Shown here: positions 1 to 8,725 of the stretch, piece by piece
Layout: each line of letters starts with the position of its first letter
Position numbering within the stretch: the first letter of the stretch is position 1
Origin: Nocardia brasiliensis ATCC 700358
GTDB taxonomy: Bacteria; Actinomycetota; Actinomycetes; Mycobacteriales; Mycobacteriaceae
Length of the DNA: 64,000 nucleotides
Direction: 5' to 3'
Assembly: GCF_000250675.2 (NCBI RefSeq)
Contig: NC_018681.1
Coordinates: 5,456,001-5,520,000 of the forward strand
Translations under genes and position numbers: made by a program
Notes under the pieces: model-generated
Databases searched by the model: none
What the model was told of the DNA's origin: nothing
What the model saw: the letters and a program-made list of their open reading frames with translations, nothing else

Positions 1-772
1 GGACACGTCGCCGCTCAACGCGGGAGACATTCGACCTGCTCGCCGCTGTCCACTACCGACCGCCTTTCGACACGGTCGCCCCAGTATGCGCGCTGAATCG
101 CAGTTTCCCAATGGTGGTAGCGGGCAGTAAACCAGAGCTAATTCCCTTCCCCGCTGGGGGAAGACCGGGCAATCTGCCGATAACATCGGAATGAGCGGCC
201 GCTGCGTAACATCTCGGCGAACTCATTTTTAAAAGCGTAGGGCATGACCGGTCATTTGCGGACCGAAAGTTTGGTTGCTCACCGTGGCCGATGGCATCGG
301 CCAGGCGCGTCGACGTCGCCGACCAGTCGCGCCACCGGATGAACAAGGCCAGCATGCCGCCTCCACGGCTGCCAGGCTGTCGCCGGTGAGCATCGCGCCA
401 CCGTCGGATCGAGACCACCGACTTCAGAGGCGAACAAGCGTTCGACCTAGCTGGTTTGCTCTGGTCCCTCGTGGCCGACGCGACATTGCCGACACATAAT
501 CCCTGTATCGGGAATCCGCCGCGGTGCACAGGTGAGGTCGTACTGACGTGCACCATACGGATTCGAGCGATATTGCTCGCGATTGCGGGGACCCTACATT
601 CATCCTCTCATCGCATGCCCGGCCGCACCGCGGAGAACAGTATCGACGCACTACAGAAAGGTCTGGAACGCGAATCTTGGAGGTCGAGTACCGATGTGCG
701 GCATCGACCGCAGGCATTGGCCGGCAACGACCCCTCGCTCACGTCGGAACCCCCTAGGCGCGCCGACTCAAC
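1..772. other. left edge, no confident gene
   Basis: About 770 bases before the first supported gene. Several short overlapping frames are open on both strands, as expected in high-GC DNA, but none shows a recognisable domain or a convincing ribosome binding site. A minus-strand frame around 53-556 has a short protein-like stretch, but most of it looks like random Arg/Ser/Pro-rich translation. It may be a decayed gene or simply the region downstream of the operon that ends at 773. Confidence 0.4.
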
Positions 773-2782
773 TTACTGGCGAGCTGTGGTGACTTCGGGG
801 ACCGGCGGTACCGCAGCGGCCGTAGCGGTGACTTGCGGAGCGGTCACGCCGACGTTCTCCGGCGCCATGGCGGTGCCCGCCGGGCGCAGGAAATGTTCGA
901 AGTTTCCGTACTGTCCGTGCCCGTCCTCGGGCGGCCGATTCGGGTCCAACGGAACAAGCGCCCCGTTCACGATTGTGTGCAGGCCGGTGTCGTCGGCCAG
1001 CACCAATGCGGTGCGATGCTCCCACTTCACCACATCACCCGACCGCACCTCGGCTTCGGGAATCTGTGTCCACGACGCGGGGTCTCCAGCCGTCCCGTTG
1101 TACGCCGCGACGGCGTCGCTGCCGTTGGGATTGCTCACCGCGGCGTGCACAGCCCCTGCCACCACTTCGGAAACCCGATAGTTGTGGCCATCCAACGGCA
1201 GGTCGACGTTTCGCGGCACAACTGGTGGTGGCGGCACCGGAGGTGGAGCGCCCACCGCCGTCGGCTGCACCCCCTCCGGCGCGGCAGGTGCGGCTCCGGC
1301 AGCAGGAGGACCAACCAACGGCAGCGGTTGCTCGATTTGCCGTGCGTGGTCGAATTCCGCGCGCTCGCGCTCGCGTTCTTGCTGCCGTTGCTGCTGCGCT
1401 ATCGCATCGCTCATCATCTTGCCGGCGACCGGAGCGAACTGTGCGGCAGCCATCGCCAAGAGCGGTGCGGCCGCCACCATACCGTTCGTGGGATCTCCAC
1501 CTGCGGCGGTGCCGGAAGAGTTGCGGTCGTCGGCTGCCGACTCGATCAAATCGGCGAGGCTCTCGTCTGACTCCGGTCGATCCACTTCGCCGGCTGGCCC
1601 TTCCACATCAGCCAAGCCCGGTATGCCGTCGGTCAACCCAGGATCGGCGCCACTCGCGGCTTGCAGAGTCGTGGAGGCGGGGCTACCGGGCGGGACGGTC
1701 GGTCCGCCGGAATCGCCTGGAGGGAGATCCGCAACGGAACCCGGAGGCGGGGCATCGGGGTCGGCGGGCGCGGGCGGGCCCGGCGGCGGGCCGGGATCTG
1801 GATTGTCGATCTCCTCGGCCTTCTTGATCAGATCGTTCCGCAACGCGTCGATCCGGTCCACTGCAGTTCTCACGGTGTTGTAAACAGCTTGAATCATTTT
1901 GCTGTCGTTGGGAAATGCCGGCCGACCTGTCCACCCGTTCGCCAGGTTGCTCACCGCCAGCACTACGTTAAGCATGGAAACAGCGAAACTGATGTCGTTC
2001 AGTGCCTTTTCGGACATCAGCGGCAATTCCTCGGTCACCGCACCGACTTCGGCGAGCCCCTCATTCAGCTGCCTACCTACTTCTTGCATCTTGCCGATCT
2101 TCACCGAATAATCGCGGATCATCGTCGAATCCCATTGGTCATCGATCAGGTTGGCCGCGACCAGTTCACCCTTGACCGGCGGTGCCGGATGCTCCGGCAA
2201 TGTCCCCACCTGCGCCGGATCGGTCAATTTGTTGATCGCCGCCTGGCCCACGTTTATGGCCTCGTTCAAAGCGTCGGACTCAGGGCTCGGATGATCGATT
2301 GCGAACCGGGGATCGCGGGCCGCGATATCTATCCCATCGCCCGCCGGTGGCGGTGGTGGTGGACTCTCGAATATCGGATAGCGCGTGGCGTTGCGATCGA
2401 CAGCGACGAGGCGCCCGTCCTCTGTCAGCTCGAGTCCCGCGGCCTGCGTACCGAGCGACGAACCCGGGGTGAACGGCACACGTGGGACCATGAGGTCGAC
2501 AGCGTCCTGGATGCGGAGGCTCCCGTGATCGTCGACCGAAAGCACCACTCGGCTCACATCGACCGGCTTGTCGGGTGCCCATGTTTGCACGACCTCGCCG
2601 TTGGAACGAGCGAGTTCGAGGGTGCCTCCCTCCAGCATCGAAAGTCGATAGTCCCCAGCCGTAGCCCATTCACCGACCTTCGGGATTCCCTCCTGCCCGA
2701 TCTCCACCCGTGCGACGTCAGGCGCTGGTGCGGGCGTGGTGCCGTCCGCGGTTCCGGCAGGCGTTGCGGTGGGCGGCGGCAT
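773..2782 (-). CDS. T7SS-associated Pro-rich protein with helical and conserved C-terminal domains
   Basis: Predicted 669 residues, last gene of the long minus-strand block. The start ATG is preceded by AGGAGAA at a good distance and lies 24 bases after the upstream stop. Order seen: an N-terminal beta-rich part (about 20-150), a helical region (about 180-325), a long Pro/Gly/Asp-rich linker (about 325-460), a short alanine-rich hydrophobic stretch followed by a Gln/Arg/Glu-rich helix, and a C-terminal domain of about 110 residues. The C-terminal domain has the pattern GDVVKWEHRTALV then GNFEHFLRP, and recurs at the end of the 737-residue protein at 10215-12428, whose helical region is also similar. 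This layout is typical of large ESX-associated proteins in Nocardia-type genomes. The biochemical role is unknown; secretion substrate or cell-surface partner is my inference. Confidence 0.75.
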   Translation of the reverse strand: MPPPTATPAGTADGTTPAPAPDVARVEIGQEGIPKVGEWATAGDYRLSMLEGGTLELARSNGEVVQTWAPDKPVDVSRVVLSVDDHGSLRIQDAVDLMVPRVPFTPGSSLGTQAAGLELTEDGRLVAVDRNATRYPIFESPPPPPPAGDGIDIAARDPRFAIDHPSPESDALNEAINVGQAAINKLTDPAQVGTLPEHPAPPVKGELVAANLIDDQWDSTMIRDYSVKIGKMQEVGRQLNEGLAEVGAVTEELPLMSEKALNDISFAVSMLNVVLAVSNLANGWTGRPAFPNDSKMIQAVYNTVRTAVDRIDALRNDLIKKAEEIDNPDPGPPPGPPAPADPDAPPPGSVADLPPGDSGGPTVPPGSPASTTLQAASGADPGLTDGIPGLADVEGPAGEVDRPESDESLADLIESAADDRNSSGTAAGGDPTNGMVAAAPLLAMAAAQFAPVAGKMMSDAIAQQQRQQERERERAEFDHARQIEQPLPLVGPPAAGAAPAAPEGVQPTAVGAPPPVPPPPVVPRNVDLPLDGHNYRVSEVVAGAVHAAVSNPNGSDAVAAYNGTAGDPASWTQIPEAEVRSGDVVKWEHRTALVLADDTGLHTIVNGALVPLDPNRPPEDGHGQYGNFEHFLRPAGTAMAPENVGVTAPQVTATAAAVPPVPEVTTARQ

Positions 2783-2805
2783 CGGCTGGTTCTCCTAAGC
2801 GGTGT

Positions 2806-4620
2806 TCAGGACGGAGCGGATTCACCGCCGAGCCGATACACCGGCGCCGGGGGCGGAGTATCGGCGAGCTGCGTCGTAGCGACGACACCCGAGAATCCTG
2901 CGCGGCCAACGTAGTCGGTGGTCGATTCCACAGGAGCGGTCGCGGCGAAATGGGGGTGGCCGACGATCTGCTCGTGCGCGTAAACCGCGTCGCGCAGACA
3001 CTGCCGGTTCGGTTCACCTTCCAGCAGCAGCACGAGTTCGTTACAGCGCCGTTCAAAGGTCAGCTGCCGCAGAACTGCGGACTGCTCATCGACGCGCAAT
3101 TCGCCTAGCCCGATCCGGTCGGCGTCGAGCTGATGCGGCAGCATCGTCGTGACCAACAGTTCATCGGTGGCGCGCAATTCCTGCCACCAGTGCGCAGGCA
3201 CTTCGAAGCCGCCCTCGGCGCGGGCGAGGATTCGTTCCCGCAGTCGCCGCGCGCTAGTGGCTTCGGAAACGCGTCCTGCTGAGCGACTCAACTGTGTGTG
3301 GGCGTCCTGTGCCAGGTCTACGCACCTGCCGCGCATGCTTGCATCGGAAACAGTGGCGATCTGCTCGAGGGCCGCGATAGAACCGCCGATACCGAGGCGA
3401 TCGGTGGTGTCAGGAGTGAACACGCGCAGATCCACACCTGTTGCCGGGCCGACGGCGGCCGCGGTTGCGACATCGCCGAGCTCCGTCCGCAGCTGCGCGG
3501 CGATCGGCCCGGACGAGGCGAGCGCCGACAGCACCGCATCGTCTCGGGGTCCCCACACCAGGGCGAACTCCACCAGCACCCGAGCAGGATCCGAGACACC
3601 CTCCCACGGCGACCCTTCAGCACCGAGCAGATCGTCCCATACCCATGGTGTGGAGACTTCGCGCGGCAGGAAAAGGCCTGCGGGCAACCAGCCACGGCCC
3701 TCGTTGGACGTGACGAACACGTTCGCGCCGGCCGGACCGCGCATCACCGAGACCGCCCAGCTCACCCCCACTGCCGACGTTTCGGTCGCGGCCAGCAACC
3801 CGCCGAGCAGAGTGCGGGCGAGGATCAGATCGGGGTTTTCGTCGTCGTTCACCACGTGTCCGGTTCCGCCCTCTCGAAGAGCCGCGGCCTGCACCGCGGA
3901 CCCGAACGGCGTCGGACCGATCAGCGGCACCGCATCGAACCGCGGCGAGGTGCTCGCGCTGGCGGACTCCGCCCGATCGTCCATCGATCCCGGTATCAAC
4001 GGATTCGCGCTGGATGAGGCGTTCCCGGGTACCGGCGCGGCCGGACCCAGGACGGGTGGCGCATGATCCGACGACCCAGCCGTTACCAGCGGAGCGGACA
4101 GACCGGCGGGATCGCCCGAGGTGTGCGGCGGCAGTACCGTACCCGGCGTCGGCGGCACCGTGGCGGCAGCCTGCGTGCCGGCCGGCGCATCGGCCTGGCT
4201 CGCCCCGGCCACCGAGGTCGGCGGCCCAGCCGGGGCGACACCATCGAAGCTGTTCGTGGACAGTCCTGGCGGTGCGACGCCGACGGACGCGGACGCGGGA
4301 CTATCCAACTGCTCGCCGACATTGCGCACCAACGAACCGAGATCCTGGTCGGTGTTCTCGAGGGCTTGGGCGGCAGCACGCAACGAGTTGGCGGTTTGCG
4401 CATTCTCGTCCGCCAACGCTTTCCCAGCTCGGTAGCGCGCGTCGTAATAATCGCACAACGCCTGGTGGACCGGAGCACAGATCGTACCGAACATCTCCGG
4501 AAACCGGGCGAGATATTCGGTCGGGGGCTGTGACCATTCCATCGTTTTCTCGTAGACCTCATCGTGCTGGCGGGCGAGTTCGCGCAACACCGCCGGGTCG
4601 ACATGCATGCTGTCCGGCAT
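2806..4620 (-). CDS. EspK/EspE-like ESX secretion-associated protein
   Basis: Predicted 604 residues. The N-terminal 95 or so residues are helical and begin with MPDSMHVDPAVLRELARQH, the look of an ESX secretion target domain (EspC/EspE type). A Pro/Ala/Ser-rich linker covers about 105-240. The C-terminal 300 residues form a compact domain containing DLILARTLLGGLL, VTSNEGRGWLPAGL and WWQELRATDELL. The same domain ends the 764-residue product at 4739-7033 (DLILARTLL, VTSNEGAGYLPPGL, WWQDLRDVDDLL), so the two are paralogues with different N-terminal halves. GGAAAGGA-type Shine-Dalgarno lies upstream of the ATG. By context it is exported by, or a chaperone or partner of, a type VII system. The EspK-like naming rests on architecture and remembered motif similarity, not on a search. 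Confidence 0.75.
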   Translation of the reverse strand: MPDSMHVDPAVLRELARQHDEVYEKTMEWSQPPTEYLARFPEMFGTICAPVHQALCDYYDARYRAGKALADENAQTANSLRAAAQALENTDQDLGSLVRNVGEQLDSPASASVGVAPPGLSTNSFDGVAPAGPPTSVAGASQADAPAGTQAAATVPPTPGTVLPPHTSGDPAGLSAPLVTAGSSDHAPPVLGPAAPVPGNASSSANPLIPGSMDDRAESASASTSPRFDAVPLIGPTPFGSAVQAAALREGGTGHVVNDDENPDLILARTLLGGLLAATETSAVGVSWAVSVMRGPAGANVFVTSNEGRGWLPAGLFLPREVSTPWVWDDLLGAEGSPWEGVSDPARVLVEFALVWGPRDDAVLSALASSGPIAAQLRTELGDVATAAAVGPATGVDLRVFTPDTTDRLGIGGSIAALEQIATVSDASMRGRCVDLAQDAHTQLSRSAGRVSEATSARRLRERILARAEGGFEVPAHWWQELRATDELLVTTMLPHQLDADRIGLGELRVDEQSAVLRQLTFERRCNELVLLLEGEPNRQCLRDAVYAHEQIVGHPHFAATAPVESTTDYVGRAGFSGVVATTQLADTPPPAPVYRLGGESAPS

Positions 4621-4738
4621 TTCGATCGGTCCTTTCCATCGCTGAACTCCACCACCGAGCTTTGTTCATTGTCGCCGCTTCTCAGTATTGGAAACTCTGA
4701 CGAGCGGCTCGGGTGAATCTCGAGCAATACAGCCCCCG

Positions 4739-7033
4739 TTATGGGGTCGTCACGGGGGCATCGTCGCGCGCCGCTGGCTGGTTCCGGACAATCTGCGCGT
4801 ACGCATAGACCGTGTCACGCAAGCCCTGCCGCGTGGGCGCCCCGCCCAGGCCGAGGGCGAGTTCGTCACAGCGACGTTCCAGCAGCATGCGGCGCACGCG
4901 CGTCAACTCCCCTCGTGCGCTTCCGCGGTTCGAGTGCAGTTCGCCGAGCGGGATCCGCGAGACATCGAGCTTTTCGGCGCGCATCGTCGCCGCGAGCAGG
5001 TCGTCCACGTCACGCAGGTCCTGCCACCACTGCTCATCGATCCGGGCACCGTCGCGCCACGCGCGCAAGATACGGTCACGCAGCGCGGGAGCCTGCAACG
5101 TGACTGCCCGGTTGACTCCCTGGGCGATCGATATCGCATGCGCCGCCATCGCCATCCGCTCGCATCGGTCGAGGATCGCACTTTCGGGCACTTTATCGAT
5201 GCGCCGTGTCAGTGTGGACGAACTGGTGAGTCCGAGGCGGTCTACGCGGCCGGATCTCGCCGTCCCGAGCTCGAGCCCCGCGACGGCGGAGACCTGCCCT
5301 TGAAGCGGCAGGTCGTGCATCTCCCGACGTAGGCCGGGTGCAATCGGCAGGGACGACACGATTGCGCTGAGCCGCGCACCAGACCGCTGCTCGCGCAACG
5401 CACCGAATTCCGCGAGTACCCGGGCAGGGTCCAAAAGTACTTCCCAGATCGCCTCTTCCGGTAGCTTCCAGCCCCACGGCCGTGATACCTCAGGCGGCAG
5501 GTAGAGCCCAGGAGGGAGATAGCCTGCGCCCTCGTTGGAGGTGACCAACACCGTGAGGCCTGCGGCGTGCCGCATCGTAGCCACCGCCCAATCCGCTAGG
5601 GGCGGCACCACGTCCAAGATGCCGGCCAACAGTGTGCGGGCCAGGATCAGATCGCCGTCCACGCGATCGCCGACTATGTGAGCCGATCCTGCCGACACCA
5701 TCGCGGCACGCACCGCATCGCCGAGCCGATCCGCGTCGGCGATGCCGTGAGGCCCGCCCCCCGCCCGGCTTTCGGCCGCCTGCGCGGGTGTCCGGCCCGG
5801 CAGGTCCTCGTATCGTCCGCTCCGATGTGACGATCGAATGACCGGCGCGGACGCTTTCGGATCTGCCGACACGGCGCCACTGGAGGCCGATTCGGAACGC
5901 CCGGGGACTCGCGGTCGCGAAGCCTCGTTCGAGGGAATGAGCGCACCGCGCGATGGGGCCTGCGATGCGGCACGCTGACTGTCGGCGACGGGAGGCCGCC
6001 GTGCGTCGGCCGCGGCGGCCGACGCGATCGCCGGCCCGGCCACGCCGGGTGCCAGTGGGGTGGCCGCCATCGCAGACTCGCCCACTACTGTTGGGGCGCT
6101 TGATGTTTCGGATGACCCCTCCGAATCGATCGTATTCGGCTGCGCGGCAGCAATGCTCGGATCAGGATCGGCCTCTATGAGGGGTACCACAGATGGCCGG
6201 CCGGTCGGAGCCGCGCCCGCACGACCGGCGACGAGGGAGTCCCCACCGGCAGGCATGCCACCGGACAAAGTCGACGCGTCGGCGGCCGACACGGGGTCCG
6301 GTACCGCGGCCTGATCCCGCTCCGCCGGGTGAACCGTTGTCTGCGGCCGAACCTCCTGTGCCACAGCATCATCGGGCAAGGCGATGTCACGTGTGCTCAC
6401 GTCGACAGGATCGGGAACACGATACGCCCGCGTCGTAGGTCCTGTCGTTCGACCGCCGGCATCGGGCACCGATCGGGTACCGATATCAGGCAATGTCAGA
6501 GCCGGTACACCGGCTCTGGTTACCGCGGGCCCGAGCAATCCTGCGAGCATGCGCAACCCCGGCAATCCTGTGGAATTCACCTGACGCGCTGCCTCGGCAA
6601 CTACGTCGATCACGTCGGATCGAGCGGATGCAACGATCGTGGCGATCAGTTGTCCTGCTGGTCCGCCATTTTCATGGCCGTCCTCCGCCTCGATCCGTTC
6701 GATGGCGCGATCGACGATGTCCGATATACGGCTGCGCGTCGCCCGCACCAGATCCGCCAGCTCGCTGAATGTGTCCGCCGCCGCGGCCAAGGCACTCGCG
6801 AAGGTGCGCGGCATATCCTGGCGCGCTTGCATATCGGCGAGCGCCGCCTGCAGGCCCGCACTCGAACGGATAGTGGTTTCGAATCCTTTGACCGCGCGTG
6901 CGACGCCGTCGTCATCGAGGGTCGCGGCGCCGGCGCGCGCGGCGGCCGCCAACTCCAGCCATAGCGGGGGTCCGAGTGCGGGCCAGTGGTCACCAACGAT
7001 GGCATCCCAGTACTGCTCATGCTTTGACGTCAC
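4739..7033 (-). CDS. EspK-like ESX-associated protein, long paralogue
   Basis: Predicted 764 residues from a GTG start (VTSKHEQYWDAIVG). Upstream in-frame codons lie inside the next gene and look non-coding. The first 170 residues are helical and WXG/PPE-like in character, with alternating Ala-rich helices (AALADMQARQ, SELADLVRATRSRI). A very long linker rich in Pro, Ala, Ser and Thr follows (about 190-450), then the 300-residue domain shared with the neighbour at 2806-4620 (DLILARTLLAGILD, VTSNEGAGYLPPGLYLPPEV, WWQDLRDVDDLLAATM, ERRCDELALGL). Its start lies 8 bases after the stop of the 102-residue gene at 7041, so it is co-transcribed with the ESX-like genes upstream. The start codon is the main uncertainty: no strong Shine-Dalgarno precedes the GTG. 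Confidence 0.7.
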   Translation of the reverse strand: MTSKHEQYWDAIVGDHWPALGPPLWLELAAAARAGAATLDDDGVARAVKGFETTIRSSAGLQAALADMQARQDMPRTFASALAAAADTFSELADLVRATRSRISDIVDRAIERIEAEDGHENGGPAGQLIATIVASARSDVIDVVAEAARQVNSTGLPGLRMLAGLLGPAVTRAGVPALTLPDIGTRSVPDAGGRTTGPTTRAYRVPDPVDVSTRDIALPDDAVAQEVRPQTTVHPAERDQAAVPDPVSAADASTLSGGMPAGGDSLVAGRAGAAPTGRPSVVPLIEADPDPSIAAAQPNTIDSEGSSETSSAPTVVGESAMAATPLAPGVAGPAIASAAAADARRPPVADSQRAASQAPSRGALIPSNEASRPRVPGRSESASSGAVSADPKASAPVIRSSHRSGRYEDLPGRTPAQAAESRAGGGPHGIADADRLGDAVRAAMVSAGSAHIVGDRVDGDLILARTLLAGILDVVPPLADWAVATMRHAAGLTVLVTSNEGAGYLPPGLYLPPEVSRPWGWKLPEEAIWEVLLDPARVLAEFGALREQRSGARLSAIVSSLPIAPGLRREMHDLPLQGQVSAVAGLELGTARSGRVDRLGLTSSSTLTRRIDKVPESAILDRCERMAMAAHAISIAQGVNRAVTLQAPALRDRILRAWRDGARIDEQWWQDLRDVDDLLAATMRAEKLDVSRIPLGELHSNRGSARGELTRVRRMLLERRCDELALGLGGAPTRQGLRDTVYAYAQIVRNQPAARDDAPVTTP

Positions 7034-7040
7034 CGTACGG

Positions 7041-7349
7041 TCAGCTTTCTGCCGAATGCCGGATGCTCGCGCCCATAGCTGTATCGGTCGTGATGAACTC
7101 GCCGACCGTGCGGACCACGGCCTCGTTGATCGTGACCGCGGTAGTGGTGTACTCGGTGAGCGCGGACTCGAATAGGGTACGGATCCACATCGCACACCTG
7201 TTGCCCGCCACATCCAGGCTGCATGACGTGGCGGCCGGCAACTCGAACCGGTCGACCGTCATACGGGTGTCACCGACGGCTCTCCACATCGCGTCGGCGA
7301 CCTCGTTCGCTGCGGCGAGCACATCTTCCGGTGCGTCGATATCGATCAT
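7041..7349 (-). CDS. small helical ESX-like protein
   Basis: Predicted 102 residues, nearly all helical (MIDIDAPEDVLAAANEVADA at the start, VTINEAVVRTVGEFITTD near the end), the size and composition of WXG100/Esx-type or related small secreted partners. No WXG motif is visible; a Trp occurs near residue 21 in ADAMWRAVG and another further on in CAMWIRTLF. The start ATG follows one base after the stop of the 118-residue gene at 7351, so translation is probably coupled. The next gene starts 8 bases downstream. I do not recognise a named family; grouping with T7SS proteins rests on size and operon position. Confidence 0.6.
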   Translation of the reverse strand: MIDIDAPEDVLAAANEVADAMWRAVGDTRMTVDRFELPAATSCSLDVAGNRCAMWIRTLFESALTEYTTTAVTINEAVVRTVGEFITTDTAMGASIRHSAES

Positions 7350-7350
7350 C

Positions 7351-7707
7351 TCAACGACCAGGCTCGGTGGTCTCACCGTATTCGGCTCGCTCCAGTGCCC
7401 GATAGGAGTCCTGCGTCGGCAGCTCGAAGAAGTCGATAGCGTATGGCTTGGTGCCCTTGTGCTCCATTTCGGCGCGCAGACCGACCCGTGATTTCACATG
7501 CGCGAGCCGCGCGAGTTTGACGATTTCGGCCGCCAGCCAGGTATCGCCGTTATCGCACGCCTCGTCGGAGATATGCAGGCCGATTACCGCGCCGTCCCGG
7601 CCGCACGCGACGCCGACGGTGCGGTCGGGGTTGAACACCTCGTAACTGCGCGCGGACCAGTCCGGGGCGTCGTCTTCGCCGGCGTCCGCCGACAAGTCGT
7701 CGATCAT
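7351..7707 (-). CDS. YbaB/DUF2694-like small protein (EspL-like)
   Basis: Predicted 118 residues. The middle contains a YbaB-type beta hairpin (NPDRTVGVACGRDGAVIGLH) followed by a helix (TWLAAEIVKLARLAHVKSR), the layout of the YbaB/EbfC-related proteins found next to ESX substrates, such as EspL of the mycobacterial ESX-1 locus. The start ATG overlaps the stop of the upstream gene by four bases (ATGA). These proteins accompany T7SS substrates and are thought to act as chaperones or regulators. The family assignment is by pattern only. Confidence 0.55.
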   Translation of the reverse strand: MIDDLSADAGEDDAPDWSARSYEVFNPDRTVGVACGRDGAVIGLHISDEACDNGDTWLAAEIVKLARLAHVKSRVGLRAEMEHKGTKPYAIDFFELPTQDSYRALERAEYGETTEPGR

Positions 7708-8378
7708 GCGGTCTGCTCCTGCTCCTGCTCCTGCTCCAGCGTCGCGGCGAGGCTACGCCACTTCTCGTCGTCGACCAGCAAGGCCTGCTGCAATCGCCAG
7801 CACCGCGGTCCTAGGTACAGCTCGCCGGTGCCATCGGCCGCAATATCGGCGTAGTCCGGTCCGTTCTCGGCGGGACTGAGCCTGATGGCGGTGACCGGAA
7901 GCCTCTTGTCGTCGACATTGACGATTGTCGCGCCGCCACCCGGGATGAAGGTGTGCGAACAACGCGGCAGACCGGCACCACCGATCGCGCCGCTGTTGGT
8001 CGTGATCGTGACCTGCGGGTTCAAGAGCAGCTGCAGCACCCAGGCGCGCGCCGTCGCCTCCGGCACCGCGCCGTCTATCGCGATCGACGGCACCGTGGCG
8101 AGGTCGACCACCAGGATCGACTCGGCGAATGTGCGGCCCACGATGACCAGCCGTCCCACGCTCGGCTGGGGCGCGGGCAGCGCGTCGGCAGCAAGCGTCA
8201 GCACATCCGCGCCCGGCCCGGCGCCGACCACCGGATAGCCGATCACCGTGCCGGTGGCTACCTCGATGGTGAACGCGCACAACGCTTCCGCCGTGCCCCC
8301 ACCTGTTCCGGCCAACCGGGCCAAGCCTTCGTCGTGCAGCCACCGCATCGCCGCTTCAGCCGTGACCGAGGTGGTCAC
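7704..8378 (-). CDS. conserved ESX-cluster protein of unknown function
   Basis: Predicted 224 residues, mixed alpha/beta, no signal peptide or membrane segment. Sequence landmarks are AMRWLHDEGLARLAGTGGGT at the N terminus and CSHTFIPGGGATIVNVDD in the second half. It ends in an (EQ)n tail encoded by a tandem hexanucleotide repeat at 7715-7738. It overlaps both neighbours by four bases (ATGA), so it is tightly coupled within the operon. It occupies a place where ESX loci often carry EspG-type chaperones and is somewhat smaller than EspG; I see no convincing EspG motif, so the function is left open. Confidence 0.65.
   Translation of the reverse strand: MTTSVTAEAAMRWLHDEGLARLAGTGGGTAEALCAFTIEVATGTVIGYPVVGAGPGADVLTLAADALPAPQPSVGRLVIVGRTFAESILVVDLATVPSIAIDGAVPEATARAWVLQLLLNPQVTITTNSGAIGGAGLPRCSHTFIPGGGATIVNVDDKRLPVTAIRLSPAENGPDYADIAADGTGELYLGPRCWRLQQALLVDDEKWRSLAATLEQEQEQEQTA
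7715..7738 (-). repeat. hexanucleotide tandem repeat coding (EQ)n
   Basis: Four near-perfect copies of a six-base unit (GCTCCT on the plus strand, last copy GCTCCA) lie inside the 3' end of the 224-residue gene. They encode alternating Gln and Glu. Copy number change would alter tail length by two residues without shifting the frame. Confidence 0.8.
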
Positions 8379-8725
8379 GACGCCCTGCCCACGTCGTGCT
8401 CGGCGGCCGTCAGTTCGTCGGAAGCGCTCAGTGCGGCAGAACCCATCAGTCCGTCGTACTGGCGGGCCGCGTCCGAGGTGCTCTCCTGAATAGCGGCCAT
8501 CAACTCCGCCACCAGCTCGGCACCATTCATCCGCGCCGTGGTACCCGGAGCCAGGTAGAGGTCGGTGAGTCTTCCCATGGCGTCGATCTCGGGGATCGCC
8601 GCGCCCGACGGCGAGGGACGCCGCGCACGGATACTGTCGATCTTCTCCCGCAGTTCGGCGATCCTGTTCCGCAGATCCCTGGCAGCGTCCAGAGCCGCCT
8701 GGACATCAGGATGAATGGCGCTCAT
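8375..8725 (-). CDS. YbaB/EbfC-family protein
   Basis: Predicted 116 residues: a long N-terminal helix (AARDLRNRIAELREKIDSIR), a short beta region (AIPEIDAMGRLTDLYLAPGT) and a C-terminal helix (ELVAELMAAIQESTSDAARQ). This is the YbaB/EbfC fold order. Such proteins recur in ESX substrate operons of actinobacteria, where nucleoid association or chaperone-like roles are proposed. Start and stop overlap the flanking genes by four bases each, so it belongs to the same transcript as the EspB-like gene upstream. Confidence 0.7.
   Translation of the reverse strand: MSAIHPDVQAALDAARDLRNRIAELREKIDSIRARRPSPSGAAIPEIDAMGRLTDLYLAPGTTARMNGAELVAELMAAIQESTSDAARQYDGLMGSAALSASDELTAAEHDVGRAS

Noticed and set aside
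1661..2914. Long plus-strand open frame opposite the 669-residue gene
   Set aside because: Antisense to a well-supported gene; Arg/Cys-rich translation without domains.
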